From the NCBI GenBank assembly GCA_963691705.1, contig OY829542.1:20632579-20696578 (forward strand): DNA of 64,000 bases. The letters are read 5' to 3'. Origin of the DNA: Viola odorata. Its lineage: Eukaryota > Streptophyta > Magnoliopsida > Malpighiales > Violaceae. This document shows positions 43,301 through 52,776 of this stretch, in pieces. A program made the translations under genes and the position numbers. Each line of letters begins with the position of its first letter. The first letter of the stretch is position 1. The notes below the pieces were generated by a model. That model did not search any database and was not told where the DNA came from. It worked only from the letters and a program-made list of their open reading frames with translations.

Positions 43301-45256
43301 TTGTACTTCGCGAATGAAACCCGCGTCAAGGAGCTTCACAACCTCCTTTTCCACGGCCGATGCTTTTTCGGTGGAGAACGCCCGTCGTTTTTGCTGAACT
43401 GACTTGGCGTTGGGGTCAACGTTAAGCCTGTGCTCGGCTATTTCTCGGGATATACCTGGCATATCGGCGGGTTCCCATGCGAAATTTCCTTGGCATTTGT
43501 TCAGCAGCCGTGCCAGTTGAAGATTTTCCGCTGGGCTGAGCTTGTCGCTGACCAGGAAGCTGGCTCCCTCTTTGCCTATCACTGATACGGGCACCATCTT
43601 GTCAAGGGGTTGAGCGTGTTTTTCATCACCCTGTTCGTAGGGGTCTGCCGCTATACACACGTATCTATCGCAGCTCGTCCGAGTCATGAGCGAATAGCAT
43701 TCTGCCGCCAGTTTCTGATCACCTTTTATCGATACCACCCCGTCCCAGGAGGGGTATTTCATCTTTAGATGTTTTTGTGATATCGCCGCTCCAAAGCGAT
43801 TGAGGAAAGGCCGTCCGAGTATGACGTTATAGGGCAGATTCAGATCCACAACCAGGAACAACAAATTCTCTGACCGTTTGTAAGTGTCTTCTCGGAAGTA
43901 TACGGGTAGGGTGATTACTCCCGTAACAGGGATAGGGGTCCCATCCACTCCGACTATGGGTCTCTTACTAGGCGTTAACTCGTCGTGGGGGCGTTTCATG
44001 AGATTGTAAGCTTCCAGCGAAAAAAGGTTCACGGCACTCCCGTTGTCCACAAGAGTCCTTCTTATACCATGACTGGCGATGACAGGTGTGACTACCAAGG
44101 CGTCATTATGGGGATAGATAACGCCTTTCTCATCTTCTTCTGAAAAGGATAAGATCATGCGATCAAGTATGTCTATCGCTCCCCCTTTCTTTGTCATGCC
44201 GTCTCGCGTACGCTTTTCCCCTTTCGCCACCATCGACTGTTCTGATTCATCTGTGTAGGGAATCCCTCCTGCTATGATATTGATTATGGGGATGTCGTCG
44301 CCATCTATCGCGAAGGTTTCCACACCCTTTCCTTTGGGAGCGTTATCCGGCTGTGGGACTGGAGGGGGTCTTGGTCGTTCGTCTACCGCTCTTCTTATCG
44401 GATTGTTCCGGGCATCTTCCCTTACTTGAGTCGCAAATTCTCCCAGATATCCTTCTTCCACCAAGCGTTCTATCGCCCACTTTAATTCTCTGCAAGCCTC
44501 TGTGGAATGTCCTCTGGCTTTGTGGAATTTACAGTAAGCGTTTTCTCTCCTGCCTAAAAGCATTCCAGGTTTTGTAGGTGCAGGATAACGGATAGGGAGA
44601 TCTCGCTGTTCCGCTATCGCCAAGATCTCCGCTCTTGGTACATTCAAGGAGGGAAAATCCGGATCATACGCCCGATTTTTGTTAGCGTTCCCTTGACGCT
44701 GACGAGGGGAACTACCTTGTCTTCCTTTCGAGGAATTTCCTTTTTGCTTATCGTAGGTCTTTGGGATGTAATCTTTCCGTCGAGCGTAATCATCAGTGTA
44801 ATGATCGTCAGCCAGAGGATTTGCGGGAGTGGCAGGGATGCGAGGTGCCCCAGGCGGTATATCAAATGTTCTATTTCTATTTTCTTCTTCCATTTTTGCA
44901 TAATTATGGGCTTTAAGTCTCAGTACGTCCAAGGAGATTGGAGGATCCACCATCAGCGCATCTTTCAGTTTTCCATAACGGCAGTTTCTTTTCAGAGCTT
45001 CTATGGTGAAATCAACGGTAACGCCAGGCGTTAATGACATTTCCAGATCGAATCGGCTGAGAAATTCTTTCAATGTCTCTTGGGGTTTCCGCTGTATGTC
45101 AAATAACGCTGCGGCAGATTTCCGAATTGGAATTGCTGTACTAAATCTGCTCCGAAATTTGGATTCCAGCTGTGTGAAATTACTAATGGATCCGCCAGGA
45201 AGACCTTCAAACCAAAGACGAGCAACTCCCGATAAGGTCATAACAAATATCATCAT
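40304..45256 (-). pseudogene. Tat-like gypsy gag (C-terminal part) and pol with two RNase H domains; one stop in integrase
   Basis: The long frame (1565 codons, 45256-40559) has, by residue: gag core 1-120; zinc-knuckle-like CKFHKARGHSTEAC about 242-255; protease with LVDNGS about 402-407; RT with YVDD 772-775; native RNase H about 915-1035; a second RNase H about 1066-1200 with Asp1070, Glu1108, Asp1143 and Asp1197; integrase HHCC (His1303, His1310, Cys1341, Cys1344) and DDE (Asp1373, Asp1433, Glu1469). A TAA at 40559-40561 cuts the integrase tail. The frame resumes at once and ends at 40304. The second, archaeal-like RNase H is a hallmark of the Tat/Ogre lineage. The gag start is also damaged. 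Confidence 0.93.
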
Positions 45257-46139
45257 AAGTATCAGCGGGAAGCTTCACTCGCCTGCTGACCCTGTGACGT
45301 CTTACACGACGACTGAAAGGGTGACCTGAGGTATCATCAAGAATCTCACGCGCATGACGTGGGGGAGATATGTCTCCTTGTCGCCCTCCTTCCCTTAGTT
45401 CAGGTATATGATGTCGCCTGGGAGACCGACTGCGACTCCTGGGAGAACGACTTCGATTTCTTCTGCTACTAGATCTTTCACTGTACACGGGAGATAAACT
45501 CCTGTTTGTTCCTTCCCTCCGTCCGGCCCAACGGTTCCTTAACGCCTCAAGCTGCCTGTCTTCCTGCAAGAGAAGTCTTTGCGGCATTTGCGGTACATAA
45601 GCCTCTACTCCTCCTTGAGTGAGCTGTACGCGACCAACCGAGGGATTTCCTGTGGATAAAGGCACTTGGGGGTTCTCTGGAAACAACGGGGGCAGAGGTC
45701 GATCAGCAACAATAGATGATGTGAACAAGACGCGAGGAGGAACGCTAGATCCAGAAGCACCGGGCGTGACTCTAGTGGCCATTTCAGTCAAATATTCCAG
45801 GCGGGAACGAAGGGCCGCTATTTCCATAGCAAAGGGATTTTCACTGCTAAGCGCAGATCCTTCCAAAAGAGGAGTATAAAGATCAGATCCCGCTGTCTGT
45901 GATGAAGAAATGACCGTCTGTGAGGAGATAGATCCTCCGGCGATCCCGACCGAGAGGTCCAGAGGTCCCGAGATAGTCGATTGCGTCGTCATAGAGAGGT
46001 CAGTAGTAGCAAAAGGAAATAACCGCCTGCGAGTTGAGAAAGGAATGCTAGAAAATGTAGTCCGGTCTTGCTCCGATCCGGCAGTCATAACCGTTCCGAT
46101 CTCCCAACTAAACGGAGCTTGGCTATTAAGGACACTCAC
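45207..46139 (-). pseudogene. Gypsy gag, N-terminal part, out of frame with the rest
   Basis: 310-codon frame starting 34 bp inside the 5' LTR. A variable Ser/Thr/Arg-rich start contains the SRRNRSRSPRSRSRSPRR tract. The usual gag segment PFSRRVRRHRVSRRVKLPAD follows. Right after it the normal continuation (about 35-40 residues up to the MTLSGVARLWFEGLP motif, which lies in the next frame) is missing. An internal deletion of roughly 110 bp with a frameshift is inferred by comparison with the general gag pattern of the lineage. E4 therefore cannot make its own normal Gag. Confidence 0.8.
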
Positions 46140-46153
46140 TTAATACACCAAAG

Positions 46154-46171
46154 CTCTCAATGAAAGCACCA
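46154..46171 (-). promoter_or_regulatory. Primer-binding site of E4
   Basis: TGGTGCTTTCATTGAGAG on the minus strand, two bases inside the 5' LTR. It begins TGG as required for a tRNA CCA end. I did not assign the tRNA. Confidence 0.55.
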
Positions 46172-46173
46172 TT

Positions 46174-46711
46174 TGATAAGATCCGATATCTCTTCGGGTC
46201 GGAAAACGGCTGCTGCAGCTAGTCGGAGGGGAAGCGATTGGCGTCAGAGATACCTGCAAAGCGCCGGAGGGGGACTCCGGCGTAGATACTCCGATGCTTA
46301 AGTCAGTTCGAGTTTATAGAATGGTAGAGGTTCTCCAAGATGATCTCGATCTTACCTTCTGTTTGAAAAGATGGGGGTATTTATAGGCCGAAGTTGGCGA
46401 TACCTGACAGCGATAATGGTGCAGCGATAAGCATCGTCCGAATATATCGCCTCCAGCGATAATGGGTGAGCCATCGCGGGCGATAATCACATAAGGCCTA
46501 TCAGGAGCGACATCCTCTTCGTTCCCCTAGGATGGGATGACGCCGTGCGCGTAAAGATGCATGAGATCCCCCCCCCGCTGAAGTCGACCATCCTAGGAAA
46601 CTTCCGCCGGCCCGGGCGATAGGTTGGATTTTCAGGGAAGCATGTAGAAACTCGTCAAGGATAGATGTCGTAGCTACAATAATGCCGTCAGGAGTATTCC
46701 AATTGTTATCA
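46174..46711 (-). repeat. 5' LTR of E4
   Basis: 538 bp, the partner of 35841-36377. The hairpin is at 46262-46282. Confidence 0.95.
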
Positions 46712-46730
46712 GCTTGGACTCGAATGCCAT
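46712..46730 (-). pseudogene. Start of ORF2 of the gag-only element, cut off by E4
   Basis: ATG at 46730 opens a frame that reaches the E4 TSD after six codons. Across the insertion it is in frame with 35840-35258, so E4 landed at the very start of this ORF. Confidence 0.6.
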
Positions 46731-46748
46731 AGTGGAAGGAGAATTTTG

Positions 46749-47678
46749 TTAACTTGGACGAGCTTGAGAGGAGTTACTGCCTTGCTTCACGGAAAGGGAA
46801 GAAGAAGACTTCTTGTTATGTTTAGGCTTGGCAATACTCTTCGCTAACCCGGACAATCTTTCCCACCACGCATCATCCTTAACACCACTCGAAAATTCAT
46901 CATTCTTCTTTTTCTTTCCACTCTCTCCTTTCTTAACATGATCATTCTTCTCTTGTTGCTCGGTCATTGCACTCACTTTGTTGACTCTATTGTTGGGGCA
47001 AATGTCACACAAGTGGCCTTTACCCGTACATGTGGTGCAAAAGACATCACTTGCTCGTTTGGAAGGAGCGAAAGGGAAGGATGTGGAACGGAAGGGTTGC
47101 TGAAATTCTTGGAGAGTTCGGCCTTGGTGAGGTCGAATCCTTGGAGGAGGAAGATGAGGAGGTGTTCGGCTTTGCGTTCCATCAGGTTTAGTTCGGAGTT
47201 GTACACTTGAAGAGAAGACGTGTCGTCTAAGTTCGGGGCCATGGCCAAGGCTTTGGTGTGCAATGGAACCGAGGCCATAGCTTGAGACATGAAGGCTTGG
47301 AAAATCTTCGTCGTCGTCATCCTCACTACAACTTGAAGTTGAGCCACGGATTAAGAGACGAGGACTTGAAGTCTCTTCATGGTCTTCATCCTCACTACAA
47401 ATTGAACTTGAGCCACGACTAAAGACATGAGGACTTGGAGGATCTTCATTGTCTTCACTCTCGCTACAAGTTGCTTCACTTTCATCTTGGTACTCATCCT
47501 CACTATCAATGTTATATTCATTGCCGATTTCATCACATGGTTCAAAATTCTCATCACCATCAAATTGGCAACTAGCAGCACGACATGATTCATCACCACT
47601 ATCGTCGTTGCATTGAGAAGTATCATCGTCATAATACCCTCCTTGGTCACAAGATTCACAATCACTATCTTGCGACAT
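46749..47678 (-). CDS. Gag-like protein of the gag-only element (309 aa)
   Basis: The start is chosen at MSQDSDCESCDQGG (47678). The 26 residues before it in the open frame are AT-repeat translation. The N-terminal half is very acidic, with repeated SSSICSEDEDHEE-like blocks (about 47470-47290). A zinc knuckle follows, CTTCTGKGHLCDIC, of C-x2-C-x4-H-x4-C type at about 47035-46990. The C-terminus is Lys/Ser rich (KKKKNDEF, NKKSSSS). The acidic start and single knuckle match gag proteins of large non-autonomous plant elements (TR-GAG type). No protease or RT follows. It probably supplies the nucleic-acid binding part of a particle completed by a partner element. E4 inserted just after the stop codon. 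Confidence 0.75.
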   Translation of the reverse strand: MSQDSDCESCDQGGYYDDDTSQCNDDSGDESCRAASCQFDGDENFEPCDEIGNEYNIDSEDEYQDESEATCSESEDNEDPPSPHVFSRGSSSICSEDEDHEETSSPRLLIRGSTSSCSEDDDDEDFPSLHVSSYGLGSIAHQSLGHGPELRRHVFSSSVQLRTKPDGTQSRTPPHLPPPRIRPHQGRTLQEFQQPFRSTSFPFAPSKRASDVFCTTCTGKGHLCDICPNNRVNKVSAMTEQQEKNDHVKKGESGKKKKNDEFSSGVKDDAWWERLSGLAKSIAKPKHNKKSSSSLSVKQGSNSSQARPS

Positions 47679-47756
47679 TGTGCCTGAAAAATTGAACAAA
47701 CTATATATATATATATAGATGTTAGTAAATAATCTCTCCCTCGCGTGTTTAAACAC

Positions 47757-48815
47757 TCGTGTTTAGGTGTTTAGGTCACTCGAAAAATACGTGCTCACAA
47801 ACACTCAACTTCGCGTTCTCCATGTACCTGCACACTTAAACAAGGGTTAGAAAATAATTCGCTCCCTCACGTGTATAACACTCGTGTTTGATCACTCGCA
47901 AAAGATAGCCTCACAAATCGCTCAATACATCCACTCACAAAGCTTGCTCACCACACAACTTCTTGCCGCAAACAAACTTATGACTTAGGCCAAGCGTTTC
48001 GTTCACAACTACCTTCGTAAATTCTCAAGAGATTAGCACAAGAGGAGGAAAGATTAAACAAAAGACTCAAGGAAATTACAAAGACTCAAGAGAAAGCTGA
48101 AAATTTTCAGAATTTCCCAGGAAATTCAAAATTTTAATTTTTGGGAAAAAAAATTTGAATTTCCGTTGGAGGAAAGGAAGGCTGGAAATTATTTGGTTCA
48201 AATGAGTAAAAGACTCAAGGGAAGACTCAAGGATTTAATGAAAAGGACTTGGAAGTTTAGGACTCAAAAGTTTAAAACTCAAGTTTAGGATTTAATGAGT
48301 TTAGGACTTGAGTTTAAGGACTTGTTTAAAACTCAAGTGTAAGGAAAAGGATGGCTGGACACAAGGAAGAAGAGGAGGACGTGCTAGCCTTGGGGAAAAG
48401 TGGGTTTATTTGGTTGGAATTGTATTATTTAATTTGGAATGTTTGTTACTTTGGTCAAATTGTCAAAGATTTTGGGTGAGTTGGCTTATTGCATTTAATG
48501 CAAAAGATGAGGATGTTTGACTCTTGTTGTATGTGTTGGCCGGCCAAGTGAGGGGAATTTAATTAATTATTTGGCAAACACTTGGCTAAAGGTTTTGTGT
48601 ATCAATTTTGGATCAAAAAGTGTCAAGAGCCAAGAACACACCCAAATGATTTTCTCAAGATTTCAAAATTTTAACTTTGCCAAAGTGATCACAACCAACA
48701 ATCAAAAGCCCACTTGAAATAGCTTTTGAAAATATTGCACGAAACTCAAGATTCCAAGGAAGAAAGGTTCTAACACTTTTGACGAAAACTAGAAAAATTC
48801 GCTAGGTGGCCAAAA
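47757..48815. other. Untranslated leader of the gag-only element
   Basis: Non-coding stretch between the primer-binding site and gag. It includes a TATATATATATA run near 47702-47716 and many GACTCAAG words (48050-48330). No gene is supported. Confidence 0.55.
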
Positions 48816-48827
48816 GCTCCGCTACCA
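48816..48827 (-). promoter_or_regulatory. Primer-binding site of the gag-only element
   Basis: TGGTAGCGGAGC on the minus strand, two bases inside the 5' LTR. The same variant of the initiator-Met tRNA site as at 20347-20358. Confidence 0.55.
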
Positions 48828-48829
48828 CT

Positions 48830-50108
48830 TGATGTGATCCTGCCTAGGGTTAGTAAGCTGGATTACATATGGAGCTCATGAAGGATCTAGCCAAGCGAAT
48901 CATCTAACGAACACCATGTCCACACGAAAGAAAAGACACAAAATATGTATATTTAGCGGAGAAATTACACAAAGAGCGATAGGAAGGTGGGAGTTACCGG
49001 GAATTAGAAGATGGATGGAAGGGACGGAGATGAGCACACACGAAGTAGCGACAATCACACGAACGATTGCTTGATCAAGATATAATCCGAGGGCCAAGTT
49101 GGGACTCATTTCTATGGATGATCAAACAAGAAAAATATATATTTCATTCACACAAATCGTCAACACGATTACAAGCTTTGATTTCCCGGAGAGAGATCGG
49201 GAGGAGTAATCTCAAACTCAAGCGATCCCTCTCAAGGAATTAAAATGTTGAGCCATGGCTTAGTTGACAAGAGAAAGGAGTAATCTCACTTTACAAAAAT
49301 CAACCAAATGTCTAAGCTCCTCAACAAATGAAATAATAAACCTATTTATAGTTTGTACACAAATTGGGCTCAAAAAGCCCTTAACAATGTTGTTTCGCGC
49401 GAGTTGACGATTTCCGGGCGTAATTACTTCGTGTCTGGACGTAATTACGTCGTGCCTGCTATGAAACAACCCAACTTCTTCTGTTTTGGACGTAAGTACA
49501 TCGTGTATGGACGTAATTACGTCGAGGTTGCTTCCAACACTCCAAAACCTTCTGTTTTGGACGTAATTACGTCGCACCTGCGCGCCAAAATGTTTATTCG
49601 AATATCTCTCAATCCGCTGGTCCAATTAAGCTAAAATTTGGACACAAACTAGCTGACATCTTGAAGATTATGAAACTGGGTCGATTGAGAGCATTTGACC
49701 TCATTAAGATTGAGTTGTTATCAGTACAAGTGCTACAACACTTCGACCCTTGGCCTTGGGGAACTCCTTGCTGGACTTGGCCACAAGATGATCTTCTTGT
49801 GATTGGACCTCTTGGATGGAGCATTTATTGTCAAGACCTTGTTGCGTACATTGTGGAAGTTCGGCTTTGCTAGAGGCCTTGGGATGGTGGGCGTGTCCTT
49901 GGGACTTTCTAGGGCTAGACGTGACTTTACTTTAGGGCTTGCTCGGCTATCTTGGGAGTTCGGTGCGTCTAGGTATTGTGATGATTTAGCACTTGATCCT
50001 TGACCTCGGGCATGACTTACACGCATTTGCAAGGCTCGGCTGCCCGTGACCGATCGTCTTGGCAATGTGTCAAGTTGTTCTAATTCGAAGGGGGTCATGA
50101 TCACATCA
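48830..50108 (-). repeat. 5' LTR of the gag-only element
   Basis: 1279 bp, the partner of 32561-33845. The palindrome array is at 49416-49575. Confidence 0.92.
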
Positions 50109-50113
50109 GACCG

Positions 50114-50168
50114 GGTCATTATTTTTCTGAGTCGCGTATTAGGCTTCACCGATGACTCAGATAAGGAG
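50114..50168 (+). pseudogene. Rest of the interrupted candidate exon
   Basis: Right-hand part of the exon that begins at 32484. It starts after the right TSD (GACCG, 50109-50113), keeps frame, and ends at GATAAGGAG before GTTTTTTTT. The following 200 bp are T/G-rich and intron-like. Confidence 0.33.
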
Positions 50169-50640
50169 GTTTTTTTTTTGTCGATTCTAGGTTGGTTTTT
50201 TTCATTTGTTTATGATTTATTTATTCTTTTTTTGGTTGTTTTGATCGAGTTGCTGTCGGTTTACGGCGTTGTTGTTGTTCGGGTTTTGGGGGTTTATGGT
50301 TGGGTTTTGGTCAGATCTGGTGGTGTTATGGTCGGAGTTGGTTAGAGTTGGTCGGTTGGGCCTTGAGTAGAAGAGTAGATGGTCTGGTTTGGAAAGAAGT
50401 TCAAAGATAATTTTCCACAAGTTACCTCATCGATAATTTCATATTATCTGTCCAACCATAATATATCCACTTGTCTTGAACCCTTAAAAACTCTTTTTAA
50501 ATTGAAAAACTTGCTCTCTCCTTTCCATTTTACATGTCCTATCAAAACTATTTGTTGTTTGGTGATAGTGACATGTAGGAATTTTTTTTTCTCTAGTTTC
50601 ATTATACTCCTACATGAATGAGAGATTGCAACATTAACTC
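50169..50640. other. T/G-rich intron-like or intergenic DNA
   Basis: No supported coding sequence. 50404-50439 matches the relic at 31942-31978. Confidence 0.35.
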
Positions 50641-50743
50641 AATCGAAATAATAGTCTCATTTTATGGACTCAATTTCATGGACTTGCATTCAAATGATTT
50701 ATAAAACACATATTTAGAAGAGATGAATGAGCGATTGCAATAT

Positions 50744-50905
50744 GAGAAATGATATTTTGACAGAAAATTTAGGCAGAAAAAATAGGCGGATGGCAATTCC
50801 GTAAATATATGATGGCAGTTTTGTAAATAAAATGATCATTTTATTTACGGAATTGCCATCTGCCTATTTTTTTTGCCTATATTTTCTGCCAAAATATCAT
50901 TGCTC
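50744..50905. mobile_element. MULE-type MITE (162 bp)
   Basis: 9-bp TSD TTGCAATAT at 50735-50743 and 50906-50914, the length typical of Mutator-like elements. The element is almost wholly an inverted repeat: the left arm GAGAAATGATATTTTG and the reversed right arm GAGCAATGATATTTTG extend about 70 bp through GGCAATTCCGTAAAT. A tandemly duplicated host segment just upstream keeps the unfilled site TTGCAACAT (50626-50634). Confidence 0.85.
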
Positions 50906-51467
50906 TTGCAATATTGCCTCAATCAAAATAATAACTCCATTTAGAGGACTCAATTTCATGGACTTACATTCAAACTATCTATAAAATACTTATTTAGAAG
51001 AGATTGATAAAATTTAGATGGATGAACTAATTATGTTGTAGGTAATATATGGCCAAAACATAGGACTTTCATTTCTCAGGTGCGACATGAATGATTCAAA
51101 AGAGGCAAGATAGATATGTTTCCTATAGAATAGCAAAAATGAAAGGGTTCAAGGTCTTCACCTATCACACATAAGATCTAAATCTTCAATTTTGTATGTT
51201 AAAAAACTCATTATATAATATGACATATTTTATATGAATAGCTCAAATTTTCTCATCAATGTTGATTCATGGTTTCCATATGAGTAGATAATAGTAACCA
51301 CTCATTTATCTGCAGTTCATAGTTAGTCACACTTAAGGTATCAGTTAAAATATACATGTGGTCAACAGGGACAGATCCAGCCCATGGTCAGGGTGGGCTG
51401 GCCCAATAAAAAAATATTTTACCTTCAATTGAATGTTTAAATAACTTTCACCCTTTATCATTCAATA

Positions 51468-51539
51468 GGATCCGTGGCACAATGGTAGCGCGTTTGATTC
51501 CAAATCTAAAGGTTCCGTGTTCAATTCACGTCCGAACCC
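51468..51539 (+). tRNA. tRNA-Trp (CCA) relic
   Basis: 72 nt in cloverleaf order. A box TGGCACAATGG, anticodon loop TTCCAAA with anticodon CCA, and B box GTTCAATTC are present, and a T-run follows. The acceptor stem has about two mismatches and the anticodon stem one, so it is likely a pseudogene. It lies about 100 bp inside the hAT-like element. Confidence 0.7.
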
Positions 51540-51877
51540 TTCTTTTTAAATTTTTTGAGCCACCGTTCCCAAATCCCCTGCATTTCAAAATCCCTAAGTG
51601 GTTGTTTGGGAGTCTGGTTTCAGTATCGAAACCAGCATTTCCAGTCTGAAAATGACATTTTGGTGTTTGGTTATGACTAAGTGGGGAGCTGAGATTGGAA
51701 ATGTTGGATTCGGAAAGCAGCATTTTCTTTATTTCCGGAATGGAGCCATTTGGGCTAGTGGCCAATCAAGCCTTTTTGCCATTTCCGAGATTGAGGTTAA
51801 GGATTTGTTTGGACAAAAATATCCTTCCTATCCTTTATTATTTACGATCTGACCAACTATATAATTTTGTAAAAAAC

Positions 51878-52071
51878 TCCTCCTCTGCTCATTCTCTCCT
51901 CTTCTCGGTATTTCTAGGGTTTCACTCTCAACTTCCTCATCCCCTCCGACAGCACCTCAACCTTCGAGTCCAGGCAACAGCTGGGGGCACCTCTTCTAGT
52001 CCTCCGCCGCCACCACCTCCTCCTATTAGTCCGCCAACACCAGCTCCGATCAAGTCGCCCACCACCACCTA
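51878..52071 (+). pseudogene. 5'-end-like gene fragment with a proline-rich segment
   Basis: A pyrimidine-rich leader (CTCATTCTCTCCTCTTCTCG) precedes a frame with GTSSSPPPPPPPPISPPTP and KSPTTT, ended by TAA at 52070-52072. It looks like the start of a host gene picked up by the element. The source is not recognised, and low complexity makes identity unreliable. Confidence 0.3.
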
Positions 52072-52776
52072 AACCACCCGCTGCACCACCGCCCCTTCCT
52101 AAATCCTCCACCCTCTAAACATTAAATCAAACTCGTATAAACTCTATAAGTTCAACGATTTTACCTAGTCGGAACTCGATTTAATTATTCCATAATTTTT
52201 TCACAGGAATTAATTGACTGCCAATCGATCGGATTGACTGCTGGATTTTTAGCCTTGTGTGACTGATTTTCTGGGCAGAATTGGGCATGAATGGCTGCTG
52301 TATTTTCAACCTTGTGTGACTGAATTGCTGGACATAATCTTCTTTTTACATCCCTCTTGCTTTACTTCGTCTCTGCATCACAAGGTAAATTTTTCTTCAT
52401 GCTTTATTATTTCTGCATATATATATGCTGTTGTTTCTGCGTGTGTATGTTGTTTCTGTCTCCACATGTGTGCATGCTGAGTAGTATCGAATAGCCAATG
52501 CATCCTCTAATTGTGCTCTTATTGCAATTACATAGACGCAAAGAGCTATTAGATTGTCACTTTGGGCTGCACCATAAAGTAATTTCATCCCTTTTGTTTT
52601 GAATCCTGCATTGAAAAACAACATTGCAAATATAGCATGCCACTATATATGCATGTCGTTGCCTTGGTTTCAATTATGGACATGTGTTATGGTGTAATTT
52701 CTAGCCATATCCATTTATCCAAATCACACTACTTGCACGGATGCAGTTGTCAATTTGTTGGTTTCTGTTGCTACAG

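Larger units (their letters stand above)
35841..46711 (-). mobile_element. Complete Tat-like Ty3/gypsy element E4 (10.9 kb)
   Basis: LTRs at 35841-36377 and 46174-46711 differ by about three substitutions and one base in a C-run. TSD GCTTG at 35836-35840 and 46712-46716. On the minus strand the order is 5' LTR, primer site TGGTGCTTTCATTGAGAG (46154-46171), gag, pol, a long 3' non-coding region with plus-strand genes C4, B4 and A4, and the 3' LTR. It is a recent insertion into the gag-only element. Its own gag and integrase are damaged. Confidence 0.95.
32561..50108 (-). mobile_element. Gypsy-derived non-autonomous LTR element with gag but no pol (TR-GAG/LARD-like), split by E4
   Basis: LTRs at 32561-33845 and 48830-50108. 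TSD GACCG at 32556-32560 and 50109-50113. Both tips are TGATGTGATC in inverted orientation. Oriented on the minus strand: 5' LTR right, primer site 48816-48827, leader, gag (47678-46749), a second ORF, a degraded ORF, and a purine tract before the 3' LTR. Without E4 it is about 6.7 kb with about 4.1 kb internal, too small for pol. LTRs differ at a few percent of positions by eye, more than those of the inserted E4, so it is older. Confidence 0.92.
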
